In this document: positions 8,667-16,330 of the stretch, piece by piece | How positions within the stretch are numbered: the first letter of the stretch is position 1 | Layout: each line of letters opens with the position of its first letter | NCBI RefSeq assembly: GCF_000455325.1 | Contig: NZ_HG322951.1 | Span: 547,220-611,219 of the forward strand | Direction of reading: 5' to 3' | DNA length: 64,000 nt | DNA from: Mycolicibacterium septicum DSM 44393 | GTDB lineage: Bacteria > Actinomycetota > Actinomycetes > Mycobacteriales > Mycobacteriaceae | Translations under genes and position numbers: made by a program | Notes under the pieces: model-generated | Told to the model about the DNA's origin: nothing | Database searches by the model: none | The model's input: the letters and a program-made list of their open reading frames with translations, nothing else

Positions 8667-8702
8667 GTGAACGGAACGCTGCCTGGTTGCTGTTGTCGCT
8701 GA
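8667..8702 (+). CDS. Polycysteine leader peptide (uORF), cysteine attenuator
   Basis: An 11-codon ORF, GTG start and TGA stop, encoding MNGTLPGCCCR with three successive Cys codons just before the end. It directly follows a -10-like element, so it is probably translated from a leaderless transcript. In mycobacteria, leaderless short ORFs ending in Cys runs are known to act as cysteine-responsive attenuators of sulfur-assimilation operons. The genes downstream encode a sulfonate-type ABC importer, exactly the kind of target expected. The Cys codons lie within the left arm of a hairpin whose right arm abuts the start region of the permease gene. Confidence 0.8.
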   Translation: MNGTLPGCCCR

Positions 8703-8733
8703 AGCCAATCGCCACCCCTGCCTTCAGCAACAG
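8690..8733 (+). promoter_or_regulatory. Attenuator hairpin overlapping Cys codons
   Basis: Left arm 8690-8695 plus 8699-8704 (CTGTTG and CTGAAG, with a three-base bulge) pairs with 8722-8733 (CTTCAGCAACAG), leaving a 17-base loop. The left arm covers the last two Cys codons, the Arg codon and the stop of the leader ORF; the right arm ends 13 bases before the permease GTG. A ribosome stalled for lack of Cys-tRNA would prevent pairing and expose the downstream initiation region. The mechanism is inferred; the complementarity is visible. Confidence 0.65.
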
Positions 8734-8746
8734 AAAGCTGCCCACA

Positions 8747-9610
8747 GTGTCTGTGTTCGTCGATATCGTCCCCAGCGAGGCCGAAGCCGGCCCGCCACGT
8801 CCCGTTGCGCCGTCGAACCGCTGGCGCACCCTGCTGACCAGGTCCGCCCTGCCGCTGTTGTCGGTGGTGGTGTTCTTCGCGGTGTGGCAGGTCGTCGCCT
8901 GGGCAGGGATCTGGAACCAAACGTTCGTGCCCTACCCGTCGACGGTCTGGCGCGCGTTCATCGACGTCTCCACCACGCATGACGGGGCCCGCGGCTACGC
9001 GGGGTACCTGCTCTACGAGCACCTCTACATGACGCTGCGCCGCGTCCTGGCCGGTGTCGTCATCGGTGTGGTCGTCGGCGTCGCACTCGGTCTGCTGATG
9101 GGCTCGGTCGGATGGCTGCGCAGCGTGCTCGAACCGTGGCTGACCTTCCTGCGTGCCCTGCCGCCGCTGGCGTACTTCTTCCTGCTGGTGATCTGGCTGG
9201 GCATCGACGAGGCGCCCAAGATCACGCTGCTCGCGCTGGCCGCACTGCCGCCGGCCGCCGTGGCCACCACCGCTGCCGTCGTCGCCGCACCCGTCGGACT
9301 GCAGGAGGCGGCCCGGGCCCTGGGGGCCAGCCGGGCGCAGGTCATCCGTGACGTCGTGGTGCCCTCGGCGCTGCCGGAGACCTTCACCGGAATCCGGCTG
9401 GCTGTGGGCATGGCGTACTCGTCGGTGGTGGCCGCCGAACTGTTCAACGGCATCCCCGGCATCGGCGGATTGGTCAAGGACGCAAGCAATTACAACAACA
9501 CACCGGTCGTGCTGGTCGGGATCTTCGCCATCGGGATCTCGGGCCTGATCATCGACGGAGGTTTGCGGGCCGTCGAACGACGGGCTGTCCCATGGAGAGG
9601 GAAGATATGA
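8747..9610 (+). CDS. ssuC: Sulfonate/taurine-type ABC transporter permease
   Basis: Membrane component of an importer of the SsuC/TauC family, 287 residues with about six membrane helices. The cytoplasmic EAA-type loop reads LQEAARALGASRAQVIRDVVVPSALPETFTGIR, followed by the family-typical AYSSVVAAELF and GIPGIGGLV. The GTG start is chosen because the longer in-frame TTG overlaps the leader ORF and attenuator hairpin. It heads a permease, binding protein, ATPase operon with overlapping ends. Substrates of this family include alkanesulfonates, taurine and sulfate esters; the Cys-rich leader supports a sulfur source. Confidence 0.88.
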   Translation: MSVFVDIVPSEAEAGPPRPVAPSNRWRTLLTRSALPLLSVVVFFAVWQVVAWAGIWNQTFVPYPSTVWRAFIDVSTTHDGARGYAGYLLYEHLYMTLRRVLAGVVIGVVVGVALGLLMGSVGWLRSVLEPWLTFLRALPPLAYFFLLVIWLGIDEAPKITLLALAALPPAAVATTAAVVAAPVGLQEAARALGASRAQVIRDVVVPSALPETFTGIRLAVGMAYSSVVAAELFNGIPGIGGLVKDASNYNNTPVVLVGIFAIGISGLIIDGGLRAVERRAVPWRGKI

Positions 9611-10644
9611 GAATCAAGGCGCTGTTCGCCGCGTCGGTGGCAGTGGCCGCCGCGACGTTCGGGCTATCGGCCTGCGCGGTCGACCACTCCGGGCAAAGCT
9701 CCGAGAAGCCCACCATTCGCCTTGGCTACCAGTCCTTTCCGAGTGGGGACCTGATCGTCAAGAACAACAAGTGGCTCGAAGAGGCGCTGCCCGACTACAA
9801 CATCAAGTGGACCAAGTTCGACTCCGGGGCCGACGTGAACACCGCGTTCATCGCCAAGGAACTGGACTTCGGTGCGCTGGGTTCCAGCCCGGTGGCCCGC
9901 GGTTTGTCGGCGCCGCTGAACATTCCGTACAAGGTGGCGTTCGTGCTCGACGTTGCTGGTGACAACGAGGCCCTGGTGGCCCGTGACGGCGCCGGCGTCA
10001 ACTCGATCGCCGACCTGCGGGGTAAGCGGATCGCCACCCCGTTCGCGTCCACCGCGCACTACAGCCTGCTGGCCGCGCTGGCGCAGAATGGGCTGTCTCC
10101 CAGTGATGTTCAGCTGATCGACCTGCAGCCTCAGGCCATTCTCGCCGCCTGGGAGCGTGGGGACATCGCCGCGGCCTACAGCTGGCTGCCCACGCTGGAC
10201 CAGCTCCGGAAGACCGGTAAGGATCTGATCACCAGCCGGCAATTGGCCAAGGACGGCAAGCCCACGCTGGATCTTGCCGCGGTGTCCGACGACTTCTCCA
10301 CCGCGCATCCAGAGGTGGTCGACATCTGGCGCAAGCAGCAGGCCCGCGCGCTGAACGTCATCAAGGATGACCCGCAGGCCGCGGCCAAGGCGATCGCGGC
10401 CGAGGTCGGGCTCAGCCCGGAAGATGTTGCCGGGCAGCTGAAGCAGGGTGTCTACCTGACGCCTGCCGAGGTGGCCTCCCCTGAGTGGCTGGGCAGTGAC
10501 GGCGCACCGGGCAACATCGCCGCGAACCTGCAGAGCGCGTCGCAGTTCCTGGCCGATCAGAAGCAGATCCCCGAGACCGCGCCGCTGCAGACCTTCAAGG
10601 ACGCGATCTATACGAAGGGGTTGCCGGATGTCATCGTCAAGTAG
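9607..10644 (+). CDS. ssuA: Sulfonate/taurine ABC transporter substrate-binding lipoprotein
   Basis: Exported binding protein of the TauA/SsuA family, 345 residues. It has a signal peptide with lipobox LSAC (lipidated Cys23). Binding-domain features are IRLGYQSFPSGDLIVK, the ADVNTAFIAKELDFGALGSSP region that lines the ligand cleft in the family, and LRGKRIATPFASTAHYSLL. The ATG overlaps the permease TGA (ATGA) with GGAGAGGGA upstream. It captures the sulfur compound at the outer face of the membrane and delivers it to the permease. The exact ligand (taurine or another sulfonate) cannot be read from the sequence. Confidence 0.9.
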   Translation: MRIKALFAASVAVAAATFGLSACAVDHSGQSSEKPTIRLGYQSFPSGDLIVKNNKWLEEALPDYNIKWTKFDSGADVNTAFIAKELDFGALGSSPVARGLSAPLNIPYKVAFVLDVAGDNEALVARDGAGVNSIADLRGKRIATPFASTAHYSLLAALAQNGLSPSDVQLIDLQPQAILAAWERGDIAAAYSWLPTLDQLRKTGKDLITSRQLAKDGKPTLDLAAVSDDFSTAHPEVVDIWRKQQARALNVIKDDPQAAAKAIAAEVGLSPEDVAGQLKQGVYLTPAEVASPEWLGSDGAPGNIAANLQSASQFLADQKQIPETAPLQTFKDAIYTKGLPDVIVK

Positions 10645-11416
10645 TGACGCCTCCGGCGCGCTGAAGATCCGCAACGTCGCCCATCGCTATGGGCGCGGGT
10701 CCGAGGAGGTCACCGCGCTCGGCCCGGTGGATCTCGACGTCGAGCCTGGCTCCTTCCTGGTCCTGGTGGGGGCATCGGGGTGCGGCAAGAGCACACTGCT
10801 GCGCCTGATCGCCGGCTTCGAGACCCCGTCCGAGGGCGAGGTCGAGGTGTCCGGTTCCCGCCCGACACCCGGGGTCACCTCGGGTGTGGTGTTCCAGCAG
10901 CCGCGGCTGTTTCCGTGGCGCACCGTCGGCGGCAACGTGGACCTGGCCCTCAAGTACGCCAACGTGCCTCGTGAGCGACGGGCCGAGCGGCGCGAGGAAC
11001 TGCTGGAGCGCGTGGGCCTGGAAGGCACCGCCAAACGCAGGATCTGGGAGATCAGTGGCGGGCAGCAGCAGCGCGTCGCGATCGCGCGGGCGCTGGCCGC
11101 CGAGACGCCGCTGTTCCTGTTGGACGAGCCGTTCGCGGCGCTGGATGCGCTCACCCGTGAACGGTTGCAGGAGGATGTCCGCCAGGTGAGTGCGGAGTCC
11201 GGTCGCACAACGGTTTTCGTGACGCACAGCGCCGACGAGGCCGCGTTCCTGGGCTCACGGATCGTCGTGCTGACGCGGCGGCCCGGGAAGATCGCCCTGG
11301 ACCTGCCGGTGGAACTGCCGCGTGCCGGGGTCGACGCTCACGAACTGCGCAGTTCGCCGGAGTACCTGAAGTTGCGGACGGATGTGAGTGAGGCCGTGAA
11401 GCTCGCCGCGGCGTAA
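10628..11416 (+). CDS. ssuB: Sulfonate/taurine ABC transporter ATP-binding protein
   Basis: Cytoplasmic ATPase of the importer, 262 residues. Walker A GASGCGKST is at residues 48-56, the Q-loop VFQQPRLFPW (typical of the nitrate/sulfonate/taurine class) follows, then signature ISGGQQQR, Walker B LFLLDEPFAALD and H-loop VFVTHS. The ATG lies 17 bases inside the end of the binding-protein gene, so the three genes form a tightly coupled operon. A long hairpin follows the stop codon. No sulfonate monooxygenase gene is adjacent, so substrate processing must be encoded elsewhere. Confidence 0.93.
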   Translation: MSSSSSDASGALKIRNVAHRYGRGSEEVTALGPVDLDVEPGSFLVLVGASGCGKSTLLRLIAGFETPSEGEVEVSGSRPTPGVTSGVVFQQPRLFPWRTVGGNVDLALKYANVPRERRAERREELLERVGLEGTAKRRIWEISGGQQQRVAIARALAAETPLFLLDEPFAALDALTRERLQEDVRQVSAESGRTTVFVTHSADEAAFLGSRIVVLTRRPGKIALDLPVELPRAGVDAHELRSSPEYLKLRTDVSEAVKLAAA

Positions 11417-11426
11417 TTGCATGCGG

Positions 11427-11483
11427 CGAAAGTGACGCAATGGTCGTAAATCCGCTCCGATAGCGACCATTACGTCACTTTCG
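11427..11483. terminator. Long hairpin between convergent genes
   Basis: Two 20-base arms, 11427-11446 and 11464-11483, are complementary with a single mismatch and a 17-base loop. The element lies between the ssuB stop and the stop of the convergent oxidoreductase gene, so it can serve as a terminator for both. No T-run follows. The long, nearly perfect arms are unusual for an ordinary terminator and could also mark a small dispersed repeat. Confidence 0.55.
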
Positions 11484-11485
11484 GG

Positions 11486-12472
11486 TCAGACGACCACCAC
11501 CATCTTGCCGCCGGCCTCGCCGGCTTCCATGACGCGGTGCGCCTCACGGATCTCGTCGAATGGGAAGACTCGCGACGGCGCGGCCTCGAGTTCCCCGCGC
11601 TCGACCTGCTGGGCAATGGCCTGCAGTGGCACGTCGGACAGCGGGAACCCGGGTGAGCCGAAGACGAAGCTGCCGAAGAACGTCAGATTGACACCGCTGG
11701 CCATCTGCAGCAGCGGGTTGAAGTCAGGGATCGGATCGAGCCCACCCAACCAGCCTGCCAGGCAAGCGGTTCCGCCGCGGCGCAGCATCTCCAGGGAATC
11801 CAGGATCGTGCTGTTGCCGACCAGGTCGAGCACCGCGTCGACGTTTCCGGACTCGGCGAGGTGCGCGCTCAGGTCGGGCACTTCCTTCTCCGCGCGGGCG
11901 ACGCCGAGACGTTCCAGCAGCGCGAACCGTTCGGGGCTCCGGGTGGTGGCGATGACGTTGGCACCCGCGTTGACGGCGAGCTTGACCGCGGCCTGGCCGA
12001 ACGACGATGTGGCGCCGCGGATCACGATCGTCTGGCCGGACTGCAGGTTGATGTTGCGGAACAGGCAGGTCCACGCGGTCGCATAGGTCTCGGGAAGAGC
12101 GGCCAGTTGGTCCCACGGCAGGTCGGCGTCGATCAGTGCGACGTTCGCGGCCCGCACCCGGGTGTACTCGGCGTAGCTGCCGTTGATGGTCCGGCCCAAT
12201 CCGCCCATGAGCGCGGCGACTTTGGCGCCGACAGGGAACTCGCCGCCCGGACACGAGTCGACGATGCCGACGCATTCGATACCGCTGACCGGAGCGGCCT
12301 CGGCCCATTCCCCGCGCCGCATGTGCATCTCGGCGTGATTGATGCCGAACCCTTTGATCTGGATGACCACTTCGCCTGCCTTGGGCTCGGGCTTGGGGAT
12401 GTCGGTGTAGACCAGGTGGTCGAGACCACCGAAGCCGTCCAGAACGATCGCGCGCATCTGTGTGGTGGTCAT
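11486..12472 (-). CDS. Quinone oxidoreductase-like MDR (zinc-free) dehydrogenase
   Basis: NADPH-dependent medium-chain dehydrogenase/reductase of 328 residues. It lacks the zinc ligands of alcohol dehydrogenases; the catalytic-domain segment GFGINHAEMHMRRG and the cofactor loop GATSSFGQAAVKLA match the quinone-oxidoreductase branch. It is the last gene of an operon with a haloacid dehalogenase-like and an alpha/beta hydrolase gene, joined to the former by an ATGA overlap. It probably reduces an enone or quinone produced by the pathway; the substrate is unknown. A longer in-frame extension upstream lies inside the neighbouring gene and is not coding. Confidence 0.88.
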   Translation of the reverse strand: MTTTQMRAIVLDGFGGLDHLVYTDIPKPEPKAGEVVIQIKGFGINHAEMHMRRGEWAEAAPVSGIECVGIVDSCPGGEFPVGAKVAALMGGLGRTINGSYAEYTRVRAANVALIDADLPWDQLAALPETYATAWTCLFRNINLQSGQTIVIRGATSSFGQAAVKLAVNAGANVIATTRSPERFALLERLGVARAEKEVPDLSAHLAESGNVDAVLDLVGNSTILDSLEMLRRGGTACLAGWLGGLDPIPDFNPLLQMASGVNLTFFGSFVFGSPGFPLSDVPLQAIAQQVERGELEAAPSRVFPFDEIREAHRVMEAGEAGGKMVVVV

Positions 12473-13146
12473 GAGAGTTTCTCCAGTATGTCGTTGAGCT
12501 GTAATAGATCTGATGCGATGACATCGGGTTGGGGTACGCCGGGAGCGGCGAGTACCGCGTTGCCCGGTCGCGCGATGAAGGCGCCGCGGAATCCCGCGGA
12601 CTGCGCCCCGAGCGTGTCCCACATGTGCGCCGCGACCATCATGCAGGCCGCCGGTGCCACGCCCAGGTCGCCGGCGACGCCGGTGTACAGCGCCGGTGAG
12701 GGCTTGAAGGCCCGTTGCTCGTCGACGCTGAACTGATGCTCGAAATATTCGGCCAAGCCGGCCTGCTCCAGTGGCGTCGGTCCGTCTCGGTGTGGCGAGT
12801 TGGTCAGTGTGACGAGGCGGAAACCGTTGGCGCGCAGACGCTGCAAGCCCTCCGCAGCGTCCGGATGGGCCGGCATCGTCCGCATGGCCTCGGTGAGTCC
12901 GCGTAGATCATCGTCGCCGACTTCCACCCCGTGGACCTCGGCGGTCATCCGCAGGACCCCTTGTCCGAGGGTGAAGAAGTCGGTGTAGCCGCCGGCCAGC
13001 GTGATGGCCATGGAGTACGTCACCAGCTGGCCGAACCATTCGCGCAGCACGAGTGGATCACCGAAGACCCGACCGAAATACGGCTGCAGCGAGTCGATGT
13101 CGATGAGGGTCTCGTTGACGTCGAACACCAGTGCCTCGGGCCTCAT
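12469..13146 (-). CDS. Haloacid dehalogenase type II-like HAD hydrolase
   Basis: HAD-superfamily hydrolase of 225 residues resembling (S)-2-haloacid dehalogenase. The nucleophile motif is LVFDVNETL with Asp9; the DxN pattern in place of the phosphatase DxD favours dehalogenase-type enzymes. Further motifs are VTLTNSPH (motif II), FKPSP (Lys, motif III) and a late AHMWDTLGA segment. The start overlaps the stop of the alpha/beta hydrolase gene by one base and the stop overlaps the start of the MDR gene. Its neighbours support a small catabolic operon; real dehalogenation is not proven. Confidence 0.88.
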   Translation of the reverse strand: MRPEALVFDVNETLIDIDSLQPYFGRVFGDPLVLREWFGQLVTYSMAITLAGGYTDFFTLGQGVLRMTAEVHGVEVGDDDLRGLTEAMRTMPAHPDAAEGLQRLRANGFRLVTLTNSPHRDGPTPLEQAGLAEYFEHQFSVDEQRAFKPSPALYTGVAGDLGVAPAACMMVAAHMWDTLGAQSAGFRGAFIARPGNAVLAAPGVPQPDVIASDLLQLNDILEKLS

Positions 13147-14009
13147 CAGATGACCCGGCGCTGCAGGAACCCGTCGATCAGGCTGGCGACCTCGTCGAGA
13201 TGGGTCTCCAGCAGGAAGTGCCCGCCGTCGAGCAGGTGGATCTCGGCGTCGACCGCGTCCTTGTCGAAGGCCCGGGCACCGTCGGGGCCGAAGATGGGGT
13301 CGCCCTTGCCCCAGACGGCAAGGACGGGAACCGCACTGGTGCGCAGGTACTCGTGCAACGCGGGGTACAGCGGGGCGTTGGTCGCGTAGTCCCGGAACAG
13401 CTTGAGCTGTACCAGATCATTGCCGGGCCGGGCCACCATCGCCGCGTCGTGCACCCAGGTGTCCGGGTTGACCAGGCTCTCATCGGAGACCCCGGTCAGG
13501 TACTGCCATTTGATGCCGTCGACACTCAATGCGGTCCGCACTCCCGCCTCGGTCTCGGGGGTCTGCTCGCGCTGGTAGGCCCACACCCCGGTCCAGAAGC
13601 TCTCGACGAAACCCTCGTCATAGCCGTTGCCGTTCTGGCTGACGATCGCGGTGATGGCCTCCGGATGCCGCAGTGCCAGTCGCCAGCCGATCGGGGCGCC
13701 GTAGTCCTGGACGTAGATCGCGTAGCGGGACACCCCGAGTTGGTTCAGCAGGCCGTCGGTCAGGTCGGCCAGTGCGTCGAAGGTGTAGTCGAACTCGTCG
13801 GTCGCCGGTGCATCGGAGTGTCCGTAGCCCAGGTGATCGGGCGCGATGACGTGGTAGCGCTCGGCCAACCGGGGGATGAGGTCGCGGAACATGTACGAGC
13901 TCGTCGGGAAGCCGTGCAGCAGCACGATCGCCGGTGCGTCCGGTGCACCCGCCTCGCGGTAGAACAGCCGCTGCCCGTCGATGGTGGCGTAGCGATGGTG
14001 AACCGTCAT
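13146..14009 (-). CDS. Alpha/beta hydrolase (epoxide hydrolase/haloalkane dehalogenase-like)
   Basis: 287-residue hydrolase. The oxyanion motif HGFP is at residues 32-35, and the nucleophile elbow VQDYGAPIG carries Asp102 rather than Ser, as in epoxide hydrolases and haloalkane dehalogenases. The acid is probably the Asp of GKGDPIF and the base His264 of GGHFLLE. An Asp nucleophile followed downstream by a 2-haloacid dehalogenase-like gene suggests breakdown of a halogenated or epoxidised compound, but this is inference. The ATG has AAAGGAG at good spacing. It is divergent from the CGNR regulator gene. Confidence 0.9.
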   Translation of the reverse strand: MTVHHRYATIDGQRLFYREAGAPDAPAIVLLHGFPTSSYMFRDLIPRLAERYHVIAPDHLGYGHSDAPATDEFDYTFDALADLTDGLLNQLGVSRYAIYVQDYGAPIGWRLALRHPEAITAIVSQNGNGYDEGFVESFWTGVWAYQREQTPETEAGVRTALSVDGIKWQYLTGVSDESLVNPDTWVHDAAMVARPGNDLVQLKLFRDYATNAPLYPALHEYLRTSAVPVLAVWGKGDPIFGPDGARAFDKDAVDAEIHLLDGGHFLLETHLDEVASLIDGFLQRRVI

Positions 14010-14024
14010 GACTAACTCCTTTAA

Positions 14025-14094
14025 CTAGTGTTAGTGGTTAGTGACATCTAACGCCGGACGGCATAACCTGTCAATAGTTGTTTGGAGGTTAGAT
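14025..14094. promoter_or_regulatory. Repeat-rich divergent promoter, candidate operator
   Basis: The gap between the hydrolase operon and the CGNR gene holds three short direct repeats of (C/T)TAGTG at 14025, 14031 and 14038, and an inverted pair ATCTAAC (14046-14052) and GTTAGAT (14088-14094). The right arm abuts the ATG of the CGNR gene. These are candidate binding sites for the CGNR protein, which would then control the divergent operon and itself. Confidence 0.4.
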
Positions 14095-14622
14095 ATGGAA
14101 CGTGTGGAGGTGGGCCTGAAGGACGAGGCCCTGCTGTTGGATCTGCTCAACACCACACCGGTGGTGGAAGGGACGCAGCGCGACATCCTCGCGGACCGCG
14201 CGCAGGCGTGGACCTGGCTGGACGAGCACGACGCGACCGAGGCCGAACTGGCGGACCTGGTCGAGGCCAGGAACGTGCTGCAGGCGGTCGTGCGCGGGGC
14301 CGAGACGGCGGACGCGTTGGAGCCGCTTCTCGATGCGGTGGCATTGCGGGCACGCGCCACGAAGGGCGGTGTGAGGTGGGAACTCGATACCGACGCCGCG
14401 CGGCGCGGCGCCGTGCGGGCCATCCTGGCCTGGGACGCGCTGCGCGTCGCGAGTCCGGGGCGACTACGCGCGTGCGGGAATCCGGACTGCCGGCTGTTCC
14501 TGATCGATCGCAGCAAGCCCAACACCGCTCGCTGGTGTTCGATGGCTACCTGCGGAAACCGCATGAAGGCGCGCCGGTATCACCAGCGCGCCAGGACTGC
14601 GAAGACTGACGAACAGTCCTGA
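14095..14622 (+). CDS. CGNR zinc-finger (ABATE domain) regulator
   Basis: 175-residue protein of the family with an N-terminal ABATE (DUF1470) domain, recognisable by LLLDLLNTTPV and the following acidic helices, and a C-terminal CGNR zinc finger. The finger has paired cysteines in RACGNPDCRLFLIDRS and RWCSMATCGNRMKARRY, the latter containing the CGNR tetrapeptide. Such proteins are considered stress- or metabolite-responsive transcription factors. Start ATG with GGAGG upstream. Its divergent position suggests that it controls the hydrolase/dehalogenase-like operon. Confidence 0.88.
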   Translation: MERVEVGLKDEALLLDLLNTTPVVEGTQRDILADRAQAWTWLDEHDATEAELADLVEARNVLQAVVRGAETADALEPLLDAVALRARATKGGVRWELDTDAARRGAVRAILAWDALRVASPGRLRACGNPDCRLFLIDRSKPNTARWCSMATCGNRMKARRYHQRARTAKTDEQS

Positions 14623-14733
14623 TTACACCGGGGGGTACGCCGGCGGCGGGTACACGCCGCGCAGACCCCAGGCCAGCCACGGAAAGAAGAAGTCGCTCTC
14701 GTCGCTGAGGTCGTAGTCAGGATTCGGATCCAT
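14623..14733 (-). CDS. Possible 36-residue small protein
   Basis: A short ORF reading MDPNPDYDLSDESDFFFPW, then LAWGLRGVYPPPAYPPV. It has an acidic start, an aromatic core and a Pro/Tyr-rich tail, and no recognised domain. Codon third positions are GC-biased like its neighbours and the composition is not random. It converges on the CGNR gene. There is no strong Shine-Dalgarno. Conservation in other mycobacteria would decide whether it is real. Confidence 0.45.
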   Translation of the reverse strand: MDPNPDYDLSDESDFFFPWLAWGLRGVYPPPAYPPV

Positions 14734-14859
14734 GCCCGGAGTCTAGACGCACTGGGCAAGGCCGGAACAGAGCCGCGAAGAGAATTGCCTACACTCTTCA
14801 ACCATCTAGTTGATTGATTTCCTGGGCAAGGTCCGGGCGATGCTGATAGTGAGTGTGCT

Positions 14860-15537
14860 ATGTCATCCGATGCAGAGGGCGGCCGGGGCCGCGGAGGCGC
14901 GGCGGCCAACGGGACGTCCCGCCGCGACGAACTGCTGACCGTCGCGGCCAAGCTGTTCGCCGCCCGCGGCTATCACGGCACCCGGATGGACGATGTCGCC
15001 GAGGCTGTCGGCCTGAACAAGGCCACGGTCTACCACTACTACTCGAGCAAGTCGCTCATCCTCTACGACATCTACAAGAGCACCGCGGACTTCACCGTCG
15101 AGGCCCTCCACGACGACCCCACCGCCTCGGCACGGGAAACCATCTACAACTTCACCCGCCGATTGCTGGTCGGTATCGCCGGCGACCTGGAGCGCGCCGC
15201 GGTGTACTTCCAGGAAGGCCCGTACATCGCGGAATGGTTCACCGAGGAGCAGGTGGCCTACATCCGGCGCGCTGAGACACAGGTCTACGAGCATGTCCGC
15301 GACGTGATCGACCGCGGCATCGCCAGCGGCGAGTTCTACGACTGCGATTCGCATGTCCTGGCCCTCGGCTACATCGGGATGACGCTGGGCTCCTACCGCT
15401 GGCTGCGACCGCACGGCAGACGGAGCGCCCAGGAGATCGCCGTCGAGTTCAGCACCGCGCTGCTGCGTGGGCTGATCCGCGACGAGGTGACCCGCAACGA
15501 GTCCCCGCTCGGTGTCGACATCGAGGAAAAAGCCTAG
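14860..15537 (+). CDS. TetR/AcrR family regulator
   Basis: 225-residue regulator. The HTH reads GTRMDDVAEAVGLNKATVYHYYSSKSLIL, a clear TetR_N domain. The C-terminal domain, with AGDLERAAVYFQEGPYIAEWFT and GMTLGSYRWLRPHGRRSAQEIA, resembles the branch containing mycobacterial KstR2. It overlaps or closely precedes an SDR gene on the same strand, which it may regulate. A dyad TCAAC/GTTGA lies at 14798-14813 in the promoter. Ligand unknown; an acyl-CoA or steroid-type ligand would fit the branch but is inference. Confidence 0.88.
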   Translation: MSSDAEGGRGRGGAAANGTSRRDELLTVAAKLFAARGYHGTRMDDVAEAVGLNKATVYHYYSSKSLILYDIYKSTADFTVEALHDDPTASARETIYNFTRRLLVGIAGDLERAAVYFQEGPYIAEWFTEEQVAYIRRAETQVYEHVRDVIDRGIASGEFYDCDSHVLALGYIGMTLGSYRWLRPHGRRSAQEIAVEFSTALLRGLIRDEVTRNESPLGVDIEEKA

Positions 15538-15556
15538 AAAGAAAGATCTGGTGGGC

Positions 15557-16330
15557 ATGACTGATCTGTTCCGACTGGACGGCAAGGTCGCCGTCGTCAC
15601 CGGAGGCGGCCGTGGCATCGGCCTGATGATGGCCCGTGGCCTGCTGCAGGCGGGGGCGTCCGTGTACGTCTCGAGCCGCAAGGAGGCCGAGCTGTCCGCG
15701 GCGGTGGACGCGTTGTCCCCACTCGGCCGGATCTCCGCGGTGCCTGCCGACCTGGGGACCGCCGAAGGGGTCGCGGCGCTCACCGCGGCCGTGACGGGCC
15801 GTGAGGATGCGATCCATGCGCTGTTCAACAACGCGGGCGCGGCCTGGGGCGCACCGTACGACGAGTTCCCGGAGTCGGGATTCGACAAGGTCTACGACGT
15901 CAACGTCAAAGGCGTGTTCCTGCTGACCCGGGCGCTCACGCCGCTGCTGAATGCCGCTGCCACCGAAGAAGATCCGGCACGCGTGATCAACACCGGCAGC
16001 ATCGACGGCATCGTCGCGCCCGGCAAGGGCCGCGACAACTTCTCCTACAGCGCCAGCAAGGCCGCCGTGCACATGCTGACGCGCCACCTCGCCGGGGAAC
16101 TGGCCCCGCGGATCCTGGTCAACGCGATCGCGCCGGGCCTGTTCGAATCCCGGATGACCAAGGAGATGCTGCGCGGCGGGTCCGAGGCTGTCGGGTCGGC
16201 GCTGCCGCTCGGCCGGATCGGTCAGCCCGACGACATCGCCGGGATCTCGGTGTTCCTGGCCAGCCGGGCCAGCGCGTACATCACGGGCGCGGTCATCCCG
16301 GTCGACGGCGGCGTCAGCACGATCAGGTGA
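15557..16330 (+). CDS. Short-chain dehydrogenase/reductase
   Basis: NAD(P)-dependent SDR of 257 residues with all family signatures: cofactor loop TGGGRGIG, NNAG, catalytic Ser in NTGSIDG, and YSASK with Tyr and Lys. The C-terminus ends in ITGAVIPVDGGVSTIR, typical of classical SDRs. The ATG lies 19 bases after the TetR stop; longer in-frame starts run into the TetR gene. It is probably cotranscribed with that regulator. It overlaps the convergent DoxX-like gene by 8 bases. The substrate is not identifiable. Confidence 0.88.
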   Translation: MTDLFRLDGKVAVVTGGGRGIGLMMARGLLQAGASVYVSSRKEAELSAAVDALSPLGRISAVPADLGTAEGVAALTAAVTGREDAIHALFNNAGAAWGAPYDEFPESGFDKVYDVNVKGVFLLTRALTPLLNAAATEEDPARVINTGSIDGIVAPGKGRDNFSYSASKAAVHMLTRHLAGELAPRILVNAIAPGLFESRMTKEMLRGGSEAVGSALPLGRIGQPDDIAGISVFLASRASAYITGAVIPVDGGVSTIR

